A stretch of 11,987 bases of DNA from contig JAUQWT010000028.1 of assembly GCA_030835005.1 (NCBI GenBank), positions 1 to 11,987 on the forward strand. The letters run 5' to 3'. Both the position numbers and the translations under genes were made by a program. This DNA is from Ignavibacteria bacterium (lineage in GTDB: Bacteria; Bacteroidota; Ignavibacteria; Tepidaquicellales; OLB5). The stretch's first letter is position 1. Each line of letters starts with the position of its first letter. Shown piece after piece: positions 1 through 7,497 of this stretch. Under the pieces are notes generated by a model, which was given only the letters and a program-made list of their open reading frames with translations, searched no databases and was not told the origin of the DNA.

Positions 1-920
1 GCATATGTCATATTAGCATCATTTCTGTAGAATCCTTCGTTTGTTAAGATTGAATCATAAGTCAAGAATCCCGTTTTCTGCAAGTAGTAGCCAAGATCGG
101 TGACAACTCTAGGTGCCATACCTCCCCTGCCGCCCATTGCAACGGCAAATCCTTCCATGAAAAAAGGCGAAGTGTACAATCCCAAATTCTTAAGCTTATA
201 ATTGATTAGAATATGAGCAACTTCATGAAAATGCGTTTGGTATGATGTTACAACTTCATCAGTACCAAGCATTGCAATGCCTTTTGCACTGAAACCCGTA
301 ATATTTTTCACTTCATTCTCATCTGCACAAAAGATGTAACCTATCTTTTCCTTTTCTAGTATTCGTTTTTCAGAAATAGTGTAACCAAGGGTATCTGCTA
401 CCATATCAACAAACTGGTCAAGCCGCTTAATGCAGTAATCGTTGAAGTATTTGGGTTCCTGAATTCTGAATGCAAAGTATTTGCTCTCTTTCTTCAACCA
501 GTTGCGAGAAATGTATGTTGATGATGTCACGAAGCCATCATCAAAGTAGAATACTTTGCTGTAATTCGCATCCGGTACTTTGAAAGTTATTTCGACGTAA
601 GAGTCTTCAATAGGTTTTTCTGTTAACTCGTATATGTGCTTTCCGTTTTTAATGCCTGCTTTAATTTCTTCGGGAATATCGTTGCCGATGAGGAACTTAT
701 TCTTTACTCCATTGTATTGAATGCCAAGCCTTCGGCTATTTTCAAGCTCACCCTTATTAACATAATCTGTAATTTCTGGTTTATCGTATATCAGGGCATC
801 AATGAATTTGTTAGATGCTGATTGAGATTGGACAATTTGCGGTAATAATAATAATAGCCCAATTACGAGATCAGGAATGAAATATTCTATAAATCTGAAG
901 TGATAAGTTTTGTACTTAAT
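1..920 (-). CDS. Secreted zinc metalloprotease, gluzincin type (partial, runs off the left edge)
   Basis: My own translation gives an open frame from the in-frame TGA at 933-935 down to position 1, at least 306 residues if it starts at 918-920. The key motif is HEVAH (codons 213-227, about residues 232-236), followed 19 residues later by Glu in MEGFA (about residue 256). This HExxH plus downstream Glu arrangement is the gluzincin zinc site seen in peptidase MA-like proteins. The N-terminus reads as a signal peptide: a basic stretch, a hydrophobic core with five Leu encoded by TTA/CTA codons (843-857), then QSQS. The enzyme is therefore probably exported and hydrolyses peptides outside the cytoplasm; the substrate is unknown. 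No ATG, GTG or TTG lies in frame near the N-terminus. The best-looking start is ATT at 918-920, giving a basic n-region (K, K, H, R), so the true start is uncertain. The C-terminus is missing from the window. Confidence 0.75.
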   Translation of the reverse strand, partial: MKYKTYHFRFIEYFIPDLVIGLLLLLPQIVQSQSASNKFIDALIYDKPEITDYVNKGELENSRRLGIQYNGVKNKFLIGNDIPEEIKAGIKNGKHIYELTEKPIEDSYVEITFKVPDANYSKVFYFDDGFVTSSTYISRNWLKKESKYFAFRIQEPKYFNDYCIKRLDQFVDMVADTLGYTISEKRILEKEKIGYIFCADENEVKNITGFSAKGIAMLGTDEVVTSYQTHFHEVAHILINYKLKNLGLYTSPFFMEGFAVAMGGRGGMAPRVVTDLGYYLQKTGFLTYDSILTNEGFYRNDANMTY

Positions 921-923
921 AAG

Positions 924-971
924 AAATTCGTGTCAATTAGTGAAATTCGTGGCAATTAGTGAAATTCGAGG
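924..971. repeat. Tandem repeat of a 19-base unit, about 2.5 copies
   Basis: Units at 924-942 and 943-961 are identical except for one base (aaattcgtg followed by t or g, then caattagtg). A partial third unit starts at 962. The repeat lies in the spacer between yifB and the metalloprotease gene, and the in-frame stop upstream of the protease (933-935) lies inside it. On the minus strand it reads as alternating CACGAATTT and CACTAATTG words. Its function is unknown. Confidence 0.85.
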
Positions 972-997
972 CTAAATGTTTTCGTGGCGCGAGGAAA

Positions 998-2536
998 CTA
1001 CCCCAGCCACATGGTTCTATCAAGCGAGCGGTACTGGATCGCTTCGCTTATATGAGATGAGTTAATGTTTTCATCGCCTGCTAGATCTGCAATTGTACGC
1101 GCGACTTTCAAAATCCTGTCATAAGCCCTTGCCGATAGCCCGAGCTTTGTAATTGCCATTTTCATCAGTTCTTCGCTTGCGGAATCGATTTTGCAAAACT
1201 CGCGGATATCTTTTGACTGCATATCAGCATTACAAAAAATATTCTTCTTTTCAACAAACCTGCCGAGTTGAATTTCTCTCGCCTTAATGACGCGTCCTCT
1301 GATAACGTTTGAAGGTTCGCCCTGCTCAGATGAAGAGAGCTCCTTATACTTTACTGCCTGCACCTGAATATGAATATCAATTCTATCAAGCAGCGGACCG
1401 GAGATCTTTGAAATATATCTTTGTATTTGCTGCGGCTGGCACTGACATTCCTGGTTTGGATTGCCAAAGTTTCCGCACGGGCATGGATTCATAGCCGAGG
1501 CAAGCATGAAATTACAGGGATAGTCAACGGTTATTTTGGAACGTGAAATTGTGACTCTCCCGTCTTCCATGGGCTGGCGCATTACTTCAAGAGCATTCTT
1601 TTTGAATTCCGGGAGTTCATCTAAAAATAGTACTCCATGATGAGCAAAAGAAATCTCGCCTGGTTTTGCATTAGGCCCGCCGCCAACAAGTGCAACATCA
1701 CTGATTGTATGGTGAGGCGATCTGTAAGGCCTGATAGATACAAGAGCAGTATTTGATGGAAGCAGTCCCGCAACTGAATGTATCTTTGTTGTCTCAAGGG
1801 CTTCATCAAACGTCATTGGCGGCAGCACAGTAGGAATACGTTTGGCGAGCATCGTTTTTCCCGAACCCGGAGGACCAACCATAATGATATTATGTCCGCC
1901 TGCTGCAGCAACTTCAAGCGCGCGTTTCACTTCGTGCTGTCCCTTCACATCGGCAAAATCAACAATGCTCTTTTGTTCTATATTAAAGATTTCCTTTAGA
2001 TCAACTCTGAATGGTTCAAGTCCCCCGCCGTTATCCAGAAATTCGACCACTTCCTGCAAAGTGCCAAGCGGGTGAACATCAATTCCTTCTACCATAGCCG
2101 CTTCGCGTGCATTTTCTTCCGGAACTATTATTCCTTTGAAGCCGTTCTTTCTGGATTCAATTGTTATGGGTAAGATACCTTTAACAGGCCGGAGTTTTCC
2201 GTCAAGTGAAAGCTCACCCACAAAAACATAATCCTTAAGCATATCCGGTTTTACCTGCCCGGTTTCGCAAAGAATCCCAAGGGCAATGGGGAGATCAAAT
2301 CCGCTTCCTTCTTTCCTAATATCTGCCGGAGCAAGATTTACAGTAACTTTCTGAGTTGGAAAATGATAAAATGAATTCTTAATAGCTGCAAGTACGCGCT
2401 CTGCCGCTTCCTTAATTGCACTATCGGGCAACCCCACAATTACAACTTTAGGCAGGACCTTCTCAAGGTGCGTTTCGATTGTTACCATAAAGGCATTAAC
2501 GCCTATTGTTGTGGAGCCTATTACAGATGATATCAT
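998..2536 (-). CDS. yifB: YifB/ComM family Mg-chelatase-like AAA+ ATPase
   Basis: The 512-residue protein matches the family in length and layout. An N-terminal Lon-protease-like (ChlI) domain spans about residues 1-170. The ATPase core has Walker A GPPGSGKT (221-228) and Walker B VLFLDE (302-307). A cysteine cluster PCPCGN...CQC (Cys352, 354, 364, 366) follows, then SGPLLDRIDIHI (379-390) and a C-terminal helical domain with the sensor-2-type Arg (SARAYDRILKVAR, 468-480). In naturally competent bacteria ComM is a branch-migration helicase that aids integration of incoming DNA; in many others the role is unproven. The ATG at 2534-2536 fits the usual family start (MISSVIG..TIGVNAF). It is the last gene of the minus-strand run, 68 bases after the lipoprotein gene. 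No competence genes are in view, so a role in transformation here is only inference. Confidence 0.95.
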   Translation of the reverse strand: MISSVIGSTTIGVNAFMVTIETHLEKVLPKVVIVGLPDSAIKEAAERVLAAIKNSFYHFPTQKVTVNLAPADIRKEGSGFDLPIALGILCETGQVKPDMLKDYVFVGELSLDGKLRPVKGILPITIESRKNGFKGIIVPEENAREAAMVEGIDVHPLGTLQEVVEFLDNGGGLEPFRVDLKEIFNIEQKSIVDFADVKGQHEVKRALEVAAAGGHNIIMVGPPGSGKTMLAKRIPTVLPPMTFDEALETTKIHSVAGLLPSNTALVSIRPYRSPHHTISDVALVGGGPNAKPGEISFAHHGVLFLDELPEFKKNALEVMRQPMEDGRVTISRSKITVDYPCNFMLASAMNPCPCGNFGNPNQECQCQPQQIQRYISKISGPLLDRIDIHIQVQAVKYKELSSSEQGEPSNVIRGRVIKAREIQLGRFVEKKNIFCNADMQSKDIREFCKIDSASEELMKMAITKLGLSARAYDRILKVARTIADLAGDENINSSHISEAIQYRSLDRTMWLG

Positions 2537-2604
2537 ATTAACTCAATTTATAAGAGTTTTAAAAAATTTGGTATTCAATATTTAGTGTACTAAAATTCAA
2601 TTTA

Positions 2605-3690
2605 TTAGAATAATTTTTGCAGCCTTATTTGTTCAATATCCTTTTCGCTAAGTTTTGCATCCAGCAGAGTAGTGTTATCATATACACTTGTTTCAACCTT
2701 ATCAATCAGTCTGATTATCGGTGAGGGAGACTTCCCAGTAAATGTCGAAGAGAGCTTGGCCAGCGCAATGACGGCCTCCATCCGGTTTTTCAGCTCAACG
2801 GCTGAGTTTTCATCTTCACATTCATTTTGCATAACAATTTCAAGCTGGTCTGTCATTTTAAGCGAAAATGATACGGACTTGATCTTTTTGTAAACTGTGT
2901 AAAGCTCGTTTTGATCTTCTGACTGCGTTGTATCCGGCATCATTCTTTCTTCACTATGCGTACTATCACTGCCTCCGGGTGATTTGTTCTTTTTGAATTT
3001 ATTCATATCCGAAAAGTTCTCAAAGATCCCGCGAATAAAAAGCTTCTGGTCAGAGATCATCCACAAATTCTCTTTATACTTTATCCTTTCGATCTCTTTC
3101 ATCGCATCTGCATCTGTAAGCAGTCCCGCATTTGATGTATCGGTAACTGAAAATGTCTTTTCGATCTGTTTTAAGTAATTGCTTGCGCAGACGGTAAAAT
3201 CATCCTTAAAATAGAAATTAAAATTGGTCTCAAGTTGTTTATAAACCGTAACTCCGCCCGGGTACTCTATTCTTGTGTAAAGTGTATCGCCTGCCACATA
3301 ATCATTAACCCGCTTCTTATCAAAAGTACCCTTTATTACAAGGGCATTATCGCCTATCCATGAATTCGAGAAGTATAGTTCATCAATTCCACTTGTGATA
3401 CTGACACCCGTTGCCTGTTTCAACAGGTTTAAGAAGCTGCCGAAATTCCTTTCAGAATTGAAAAGAGAATCGGATATGAATTTATTCCAAAAATCCGTAT
3501 CCCGCATTTTTTTGAAATTGAAATACATCACAAATTGCGGATCGCTTTGCAGCAGTGCAAGATTTTGTTTTACTTTAAGCGGTAAGGGATCAGGATCAAG
3601 CTTCTTGGAGCAATTAACAATAAACAATGAGCAACAGGCAATTATGGTAATGTAAAAAACAATACTCTTTAGTGAGCTTCTATTGTTCAT
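2605..3690 (-). CDS. Predicted lipoprotein of unknown function, neighbour of ABC transporter
   Basis: I do not recognise the family. Starting at ATG 3688-3690 the protein has 361 residues. A TTG six bases further upstream is a possible but less likely start. Residues 8-26 are hydrophobic, followed by Cys27 (FIVNC), which I take as the lipidation site although Asn before the Cys is not typical; Cys19 (ITIIAC) is an alternative. The mature part is soluble, mixed alpha/beta in appearance, with a low-complexity Ser/Asp/Glu/Lys stretch near 233-262. It resembles generic periplasmic or outer-membrane lipoproteins with no visible catalytic motif. It lies 25 bases after the ABC permease gene on the same strand, so co-transcription is likely and a role alongside that transporter is possible but unproven. 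The signal-peptide codons lie within an inverted repeat element (3611-3713). Confidence 0.85.
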   Translation of the reverse strand: MNNRSSLKSIVFYITIIACCSLFIVNCSKKLDPDPLPLKVKQNLALLQSDPQFVMYFNFKKMRDTDFWNKFISDSLFNSERNFGSFLNLLKQATGVSITSGIDELYFSNSWIGDNALVIKGTFDKKRVNDYVAGDTLYTRIEYPGGVTVYKQLETNFNFYFKDDFTVCASNYLKQIEKTFSVTDTSNAGLLTDADAMKEIERIKYKENLWMISDQKLFIRGIFENFSDMNKFKKNKSPGGSDSTHSEERMMPDTTQSEDQNELYTVYKKIKSVSFSLKMTDQLEIVMQNECEDENSAVELKNRMEAVIALAKLSSTFTGKSPSPIIRLIDKVETSVYDNTTLLDAKLSEKDIEQIRLQKLF

Positions 3691-3713
3691 TGTCAATTGA
3701 TAATTGTTAATTG
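3611..3713. repeat. Inverted pair of 7-base tandem arrays spanning a gene start
   Basis: The left arm (3611-3645) is five consecutive 7-base units on the plus strand of the form CAAnnnn: CAATTAA, CAATAAA, CAATGAG, CAACAGG, CAATTAT. The right arm (about 3679-3713) is five units of the same type on the minus strand: CAATTAA, CAATTAT, CAATTGA, CAATGAA, CAATAGA. The outer 11 bases of the two arms are perfect inverted complements; inner units match partially. The element includes the start codon of the lipoprotein gene (3688-3690) and ends just before the stop codon of the upstream permease gene (3716-3718). Confidence 0.85.
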
Positions 3714-3715
3714 AC

Positions 3716-4558
3716 TTAATAGTCTTTCTTAGAGAAATAATATACCGAGTATGACATCAACACAGCACAGAATATAAGCGATGATATTACAGCCATCCAC
3801 GCAGGCTCAATTGATGTTAAGCCCATCTCATTTTGAGTAATTGTACTTTTCCACATTGCGATATTATCCCCGGAGATCATTGCATTAGTTACGTCCTTTA
3901 TCTCTCCCGGCTTCGGGAAAATGTAATACAAGAAGTTGAACACGAATTGAACAGATTCATTCTTAACAAAAGTGAAGATTACTGACTCTCTGATGGAAAG
4001 CACGGGGCAGAGAACAAATATCATGAAGAAGTTAATCAGTATTGATATTACTGAGCTATTTGTAAGCAGTCCGATGAGTACTGTTATGCTGTACATCACG
4101 GCAAAAGCCAATGTCAACGAAAGAATCGAGCTCAAAAATGCCGGGCTCCAGTAACCTGATTTAAGCGAGAGTATCAACCAGATGGAACCTATTAGGAATA
4201 CCATGCTTACTGCAACAAACAAAACTGCACCAAGGAATTTTGACATTAGTATTGTGAATCTCGAAATCGGCTTTGATATCAAAAGGTCGATAGTTCCCTT
4301 TTCAAGCATTGAGGGAATAAAAGATGATGTTGATATCAGCGAAAAGAATAATATCAGATTGAAAGAAAGTGATAAGAATCCGGTTTCAACTGAAATGATC
4401 ACCTGTTTGATATCAGCAAATGAGACTATTCCTTCAACTGCATCCAGATTAACTGCAAAAAGCATAATAAGCACAACTATTGCATAGAAAATATAATATC
4501 CTATGAATATTTTTTTTGCCAGTGCTTCGCGAAAAGTATTTTTTATTATTGTCAGCAT
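3716..4558 (-). CDS. ABC-2 type transporter permease
   Basis: This 280-residue integral membrane protein has about six hydrophobic segments (near residues 18-36, 62-82, 108-131, 142-164, 168-187 and 254-275). The conserved ABC-2 permease stretch LEKGTIDLLISKPISR lies at 85-100, between segments 2 and 3, where such proteins contact the ATPase. Together with the ATPase encoded immediately upstream it should form an exporter in the inner membrane; the substrate cannot be read from sequence. A relatively long extracytoplasmic stretch lies between about 188 and 253. The start ATG overlaps the ATPase stop by one base (TAATG), which implies translational coupling. No defect is visible. Confidence 0.93.
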   Translation of the reverse strand: MLTIIKNTFREALAKKIFIGYYIFYAIVVLIMLFAVNLDAVEGIVSFADIKQVIISVETGFLSLSFNLILFFSLISTSSFIPSMLEKGTIDLLISKPISRFTILMSKFLGAVLFVAVSMVFLIGSIWLILSLKSGYWSPAFLSSILSLTLAFAVMYSITVLIGLLTNSSVISILINFFMIFVLCPVLSIRESVIFTFVKNESVQFVFNFLYYIFPKPGEIKDVTNAMISGDNIAMWKSTITQNEMGLTSIEPAWMAVISSLIFCAVLMSYSVYYFSKKDY

Positions 4559-5490
4559 TAGTTGGTATTATCCTTCTTTATTACGTTGATAAAGAGTTCC
4601 TCAAGAGTACTGGTCTTTTGGTTGATCGTCTGAATCCTGATTTTCTCTGCCCTTAACATGTCGATTATACCATTGATCTTATCAATTCCAGCTTCGGAAT
4701 TTATCTCATTTTCACCAATGCCTGCATTCGGATCAATTGCTACAACTTTCTGTTTGACATTCATAGTAATAGGTTCTAGTGTATGAATTGCGAAAATATT
4801 CTCAGCTTTTGTCAGGTCTTCAACGTTGCCTTCCTTAATCAAATCGCCTTTATTCAAAATGGCTACCCTGTCGCAGATCATTTCAACCTCTGATAGTAAG
4901 TGTGAATTAAGGAAAATGGTTTTCCCGCGTGATTTAATTTCATTTAAAATATCGCGAATTTCTTTCCTGCCGATTGGATCAACGCCGTCTGTAGGTTCAT
5001 CTAAGAAAATCAAATCAGGATCGCTTAGCATTGATTGTGCAAGCCCCAGCTTTTGCATCATTCCCTTTGAATATTTCTTTATCCTTGTCTTACGCCATTG
5101 CGTCAGATTCATCATACCAAGCATTTCGTCAATTCTCTTGGCCATACTGGCATCATCTCTCATGCCTGAAAGCTGTCCGTAATAAGATAAAACCTGTTCT
5201 CCGGTTAAATAGCTGGGAAATTTATGGTTTTCCGGCAGGTAGCCAACTTTTGTTTTAGCCTTGTAGTTCTTTACGTCCGTGCCGAATAGCTTTGCGTCTC
5301 CCCGTGTGGGGAAGGTAATCGCAAGCAGCATTTTTATGAGTGTAGTCTTTCCTGCGCCGTTAGGCCCCAGCAAGCCAAAGATCTCACCCTGTTCGACCTT
5401 AAATGTAAAGTCATTCAGCGCATTTACCTTTTGCTTGGAAAACTTCGCCGTGTATTCTTTCGATAGATTCTGTGTTTCAATTACATGCAT
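4558..5490 (-). CDS. ABC transporter ATP-binding protein (ABC-2/CcmA-like)
   Basis: The 310-residue cytoplasmic ATPase carries all core motifs: Walker A GPNGAGKT (42-49), a Q-loop region GYLPEN (84-89), signature YSKGMMQ (140-146), Walker B LIFLDEP (160-166), D-loop GVDP (169-172) and the H-loop His197 in NSHLLSE. Glu87 stands where many ABC ATPases have Gln; to my knowledge GYLPE is common in this ABC-2-linked subfamily, so it is not a defect. The C-terminal 90 residues form the extra domain typical of these ATPases. It lies 6 bases after the NYN-nuclease gene and is coupled to its permease by TAATG, so the pair is one exporter. The substrate is unknown. Confidence 0.95.
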   Translation of the reverse strand: MHVIETQNLSKEYTAKFSKQKVNALNDFTFKVEQGEIFGLLGPNGAGKTTLIKMLLAITFPTRGDAKLFGTDVKNYKAKTKVGYLPENHKFPSYLTGEQVLSYYGQLSGMRDDASMAKRIDEMLGMMNLTQWRKTRIKKYSKGMMQKLGLAQSMLSDPDLIFLDEPTDGVDPIGRKEIRDILNEIKSRGKTIFLNSHLLSEVEMICDRVAILNKGDLIKEGNVEDLTKAENIFAIHTLEPITMNVKQKVVAIDPNAGIGENEINSEAGIDKINGIIDMLRAEKIRIQTINQKTSTLEELFINVIKKDNTN

Positions 5491-5496
5491 ATAGTT

Positions 5497-5991
5497 TTAC
5501 TTTTTCTTCGTAAATTCTTTCATTAGAAAATCAAACTCACCTTTTGAGACTACTTCGGGCTTTTCTTTTGATTCGTGGTAAGCGTCCATCCGCTCTATTC
5601 TTCTATCCTTTACTTCTCCCCAGAAGCTTTCGGATGTCATTATCCTGCTTCCGCACTCTTTTGCGAAATTGGATATTTCTCTGTCTGAAGAAACAATTTT
5701 AAGAAGCTTTGGATTTCTTGCTTTATCAACAAGGTGTTTAATAAGCGCATCTGCATGTCCGTAATCGGGGCCAACATCCGTTTTTGAAAATTTTACTTCG
5801 ATATTCTGGTTATGTGTATTTTTGCCATATCCATCGAATACCAGAATGCATTTGATACCTCTGCCGAAGTAATGGCCGTGAAGCTTGGAAACCATCGTAT
5901 CAACGCAAATATCCTGCGACTGGGCCAGAAGAATCCTCAGCTCAGTTACTTTATGCATCAGGTTATATGCGTCAATTATTATTGTTTCCAT
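5497..5991 (-). CDS. NYN-domain (YacP/Rae1-like) endoribonuclease
   Basis: The 164-residue protein has the PIN-like NYN_YacP pattern: IIIDAYNLMH at 4-13 (Asp7, Asn10), LVFDGYG at 50-56 (Asp53), the ADALIKHLV helix at 80-88 (Asp81) and IVSSDREI at 99-106 (Asp103). These acidic residues form the metal-binding site of PIN-fold nucleases. In Bacillus subtilis the family member Rae1 enters the ribosomal A site and cleaves mRNA; it has a similar length. A comparable role in mRNA or ribosome-linked RNA turnover is inferred here, not shown. It lies 53 bases after asnS and 6 bases before the ABC ATPase gene. Linkage to an aminoacyl-tRNA synthetase gene recalls the cysS neighbourhood of yacP in Firmicutes. 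The Lys-rich tail is typical of RNA-binding proteins. Confidence 0.85.
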   Translation of the reverse strand: METIIIDAYNLMHKVTELRILLAQSQDICVDTMVSKLHGHYFGRGIKCILVFDGYGKNTHNQNIEVKFSKTDVGPDYGHADALIKHLVDKARNPKLLKIVSSDREISNFAKECGSRIMTSESFWGEVKDRRIERMDAYHESKEKPEVVSKGEFDFLMKEFTKKK

Positions 5992-6005
5992 ATTACATTA
6001 TTACA

Positions 6006-6037
6006 ATTCACTATTTCACTAACTCGCCATTCCACTA
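6006..6037. repeat. 8-base tandem array in the asnS to nuclease-gene spacer
   Basis: Four consecutive 8-base units fill most of the 53-base spacer: attcacta (6006-6013), tttcacta (6014-6021), actcgcca (6022-6029) and ttccacta (6030-6037). Three of the four share the ending cacta. No stop, start or hairpin function is evident. Confidence 0.6.
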
Positions 6038-6044
6038 TTTATCA

Positions 6045-7385
6045 TCATGGCTTGTTTCTGTACATCAGCCTCGGGAACGGGATTGATTCTCTTACATGGT
6101 CAATCTTACATAGCCAGCAGACAACTCTTTCAATTCCCATACCGAATCCTGAGTGCGGCACACTGCCGAACCTTCTGAGATCCAGATACCATTGAAACGC
6201 ATCTATTGGCAGATTATGTTCCTTAATCCTTGAAGTTAATAATTCCAGGTCATCTTCACGCTCGCTGCCCCCTACAATTTCGCCGTAGCCTTCGGGAGCA
6301 AGTACATCAACACCCCTTACGATCTTTGGATTATCCGGGTCGCGCTTCATGTAAAATGCTTTTGCTTCGCTGGGCCAGCCATAAACCATCACGGGCCTAT
6401 CATAATCTTCAACAACTGCTTCTTCATGCGGAGCGCCGAAATCTTCGCCCCAGGGGAACGGCCTTATCTCTTCTTCGCCGCCATCGGATTTCTTGCGGAT
6501 GAGCGGAACATTCTTTTTGTTTATTATATCCACCGCTTCATCATAGGTAATTCGCGGGAACGGTTTTTTCACAGCTTCAAGTTTGGATATATCACGCTCA
6601 AGCACTGCAAGCTCTTTTGCACGGTTCTTGATAACACGCTCTACGATATATACAATAAAATCCTCAATGAGATCCATGTTATCATAAATATCATAAAAAG
6701 CCATCTCGGGCTCAATCATCCAGAACTCGGTTAAGTGTCTGCGTGTTTTAGACTTCTCGGCGCGGAATGTCGGGCCAAAATCATAAACTTTTCCAAAAGC
6801 CATTGCTCCGGCTTCTGCATAAAGCTGTCCTGTTTGTGCAAGATAAACCTTGCCAAGATCAAAATATTCTGATGAAAAGAGCGTTGTTGTTCCCTCTGCC
6901 GCATTTGGTGTGAAAATAGGTGAATCAAAAAGAGTGAAGCCGTTATCGTACATGTAGTCGCGGCATGCTTTGATTATTTCTTCGCGAATTTTTAAGATAG
7001 CGAACTGCTTTGGCGAGCGTACCCATAAATGCCTGTGGTCTGCGAGGAATTCAACTCCATGATCTTTAGGTGTTATTGGATATGGCTCAGCTATCTGAAC
7101 GATCTGCAAATCCTTTACCTGGAGCTCGTATTCATCTTTCTTGGGATGTTTAGCAACTATACCGGTAACAATAAGTGAAGATTCCTGTGTAAGCTTACCA
7201 AAATCTTCCCATACTTTTTCAGATACTTCTTTTTGTGATACAACCCCTTGTATTATGCCGCTTCCGTCACGGAACTGCGGAAACATGAGTTTACCAGACG
7301 TGCGTATGTTGTAAAGCCAACCGTTCAATGTTACTTCCTGCCCTACATAATCAGCAATTTTATCAATGTAATAGCGTTTTTTCAA
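6045..7385 (-). CDS. asnS: Asparaginyl-tRNA synthetase
   Basis: This class II synthetase charges tRNA-Asn with asparagine. The 446 residues show an N-terminal OB-fold anticodon-binding domain (about 15-105; VTLNGWLYNIRTSGKLMF), then the catalytic domain. Motif 2 is FRAEKSKTRRHLTEF (207-221, with Arg208 and Glu210). Motif 3 is GFGMGIER (413-420, with Arg420). QTGQLYAEAGAM (184-195) and FWMIEPEMAF (221-230) point to AsnRS rather than AspRS. The start is TTG at 7383-7385: no ATG lies in frame until residue 34, inside the OB fold, and an AGGGAG ribosome-binding site sits 5 bases upstream. It appears to be the first gene of the minus-strand run that continues with the NYN nuclease and ABC transporter. 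Confidence 0.96.
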   Translation of the reverse strand: MKKRYYIDKIADYVGQEVTLNGWLYNIRTSGKLMFPQFRDGSGIIQGVVSQKEVSEKVWEDFGKLTQESSLIVTGIVAKHPKKDEYELQVKDLQIVQIAEPYPITPKDHGVEFLADHRHLWVRSPKQFAILKIREEIIKACRDYMYDNGFTLFDSPIFTPNAAEGTTTLFSSEYFDLGKVYLAQTGQLYAEAGAMAFGKVYDFGPTFRAEKSKTRRHLTEFWMIEPEMAFYDIYDNMDLIEDFIVYIVERVIKNRAKELAVLERDISKLEAVKKPFPRITYDEAVDIINKKNVPLIRKKSDGGEEEIRPFPWGEDFGAPHEEAVVEDYDRPVMVYGWPSEAKAFYMKRDPDNPKIVRGVDVLAPEGYGEIVGGSEREDDLELLTSRIKEHNLPIDAFQWYLDLRRFGSVPHSGFGMGIERVVCWLCKIDHVRESIPFPRLMYRNKP

Positions 7386-7390
7386 CTTTT

Positions 7391-7396
7391 CTCCCT
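7391..7396 (-). promoter_or_regulatory. Ribosome-binding site that fixes the TTG start of asnS
   Basis: On the minus strand AGGGAG is followed by 5 bases (AAAAG) and then the TTG start codon. This is the clearest Shine-Dalgarno sequence in the window and supports TTG initiation. Confidence 0.75.
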
Positions 7397-7423
7397 AAAA
7401 GACCTAATTTGCTTGATAAAACC

Positions 7424-7455
7424 GAAAGTTACCTAATTTTTGGAGTTCATACAAT
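7424..7455 (-). promoter_or_regulatory. Possible FCB-type promoter of asnS
   Basis: On the minus strand ATTG (7452-7455) is followed by 20 bases and TAACTTTC (7424-7431). The Bacteroidota consensus is TTTG, about 19-21 bases, then TAnnTTTG; each box here has one mismatch. It would give a leader of about 30 bases before the TTG start. Confidence 0.3.
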
Positions 7456-7476
7456 GAAATAAAAGTAAGACCTGAA

Positions 7477-7497
7477 AAGTAAAAAGGCAGAAAGAAA
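7477..7497. repeat. 7-base tandem units overlapping a terminator
   Basis: Three consecutive units on the plus strand: AAGTAAA (7477-7483), AAGGCAG (7484-7490) and AAAGAAA (7491-7497). The first two closely match units of the array after dnaK read on the opposite strand (AAGTAAA, AAGGCAA at 9614-9641). The right part forms the left arm of the terminator hairpin. Confidence 0.5.

Noticed and set aside
84..89. Glu in place of Gln in the Q-loop of the ABC ATPase (residues 84-89 of that protein; DNA near 5224-5241) as a sign of inactivity
   Set aside because: GYLPE is, as far as I know, normal in ABC-2-linked ATPases, and all other motifs are intact.
924..971. Possible CRISPR repeat
   Set aside because: The units are directly adjacent with no spacers, and only about 2.5 copies exist.
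2537..2604. Separate promoter for yifB in the 68-base spacer
   Set aside because: TTGAAT and TATAAA can be found, but the spacing is about 20 bases, and such matches are expected by chance in DNA this AT-rich.
3691..3696. TTG start six bases upstream of the lipoprotein ATG
   Set aside because: ATG at 3688-3690 is the stronger codon and gives a normal signal peptide; neither has a Shine-Dalgarno site.
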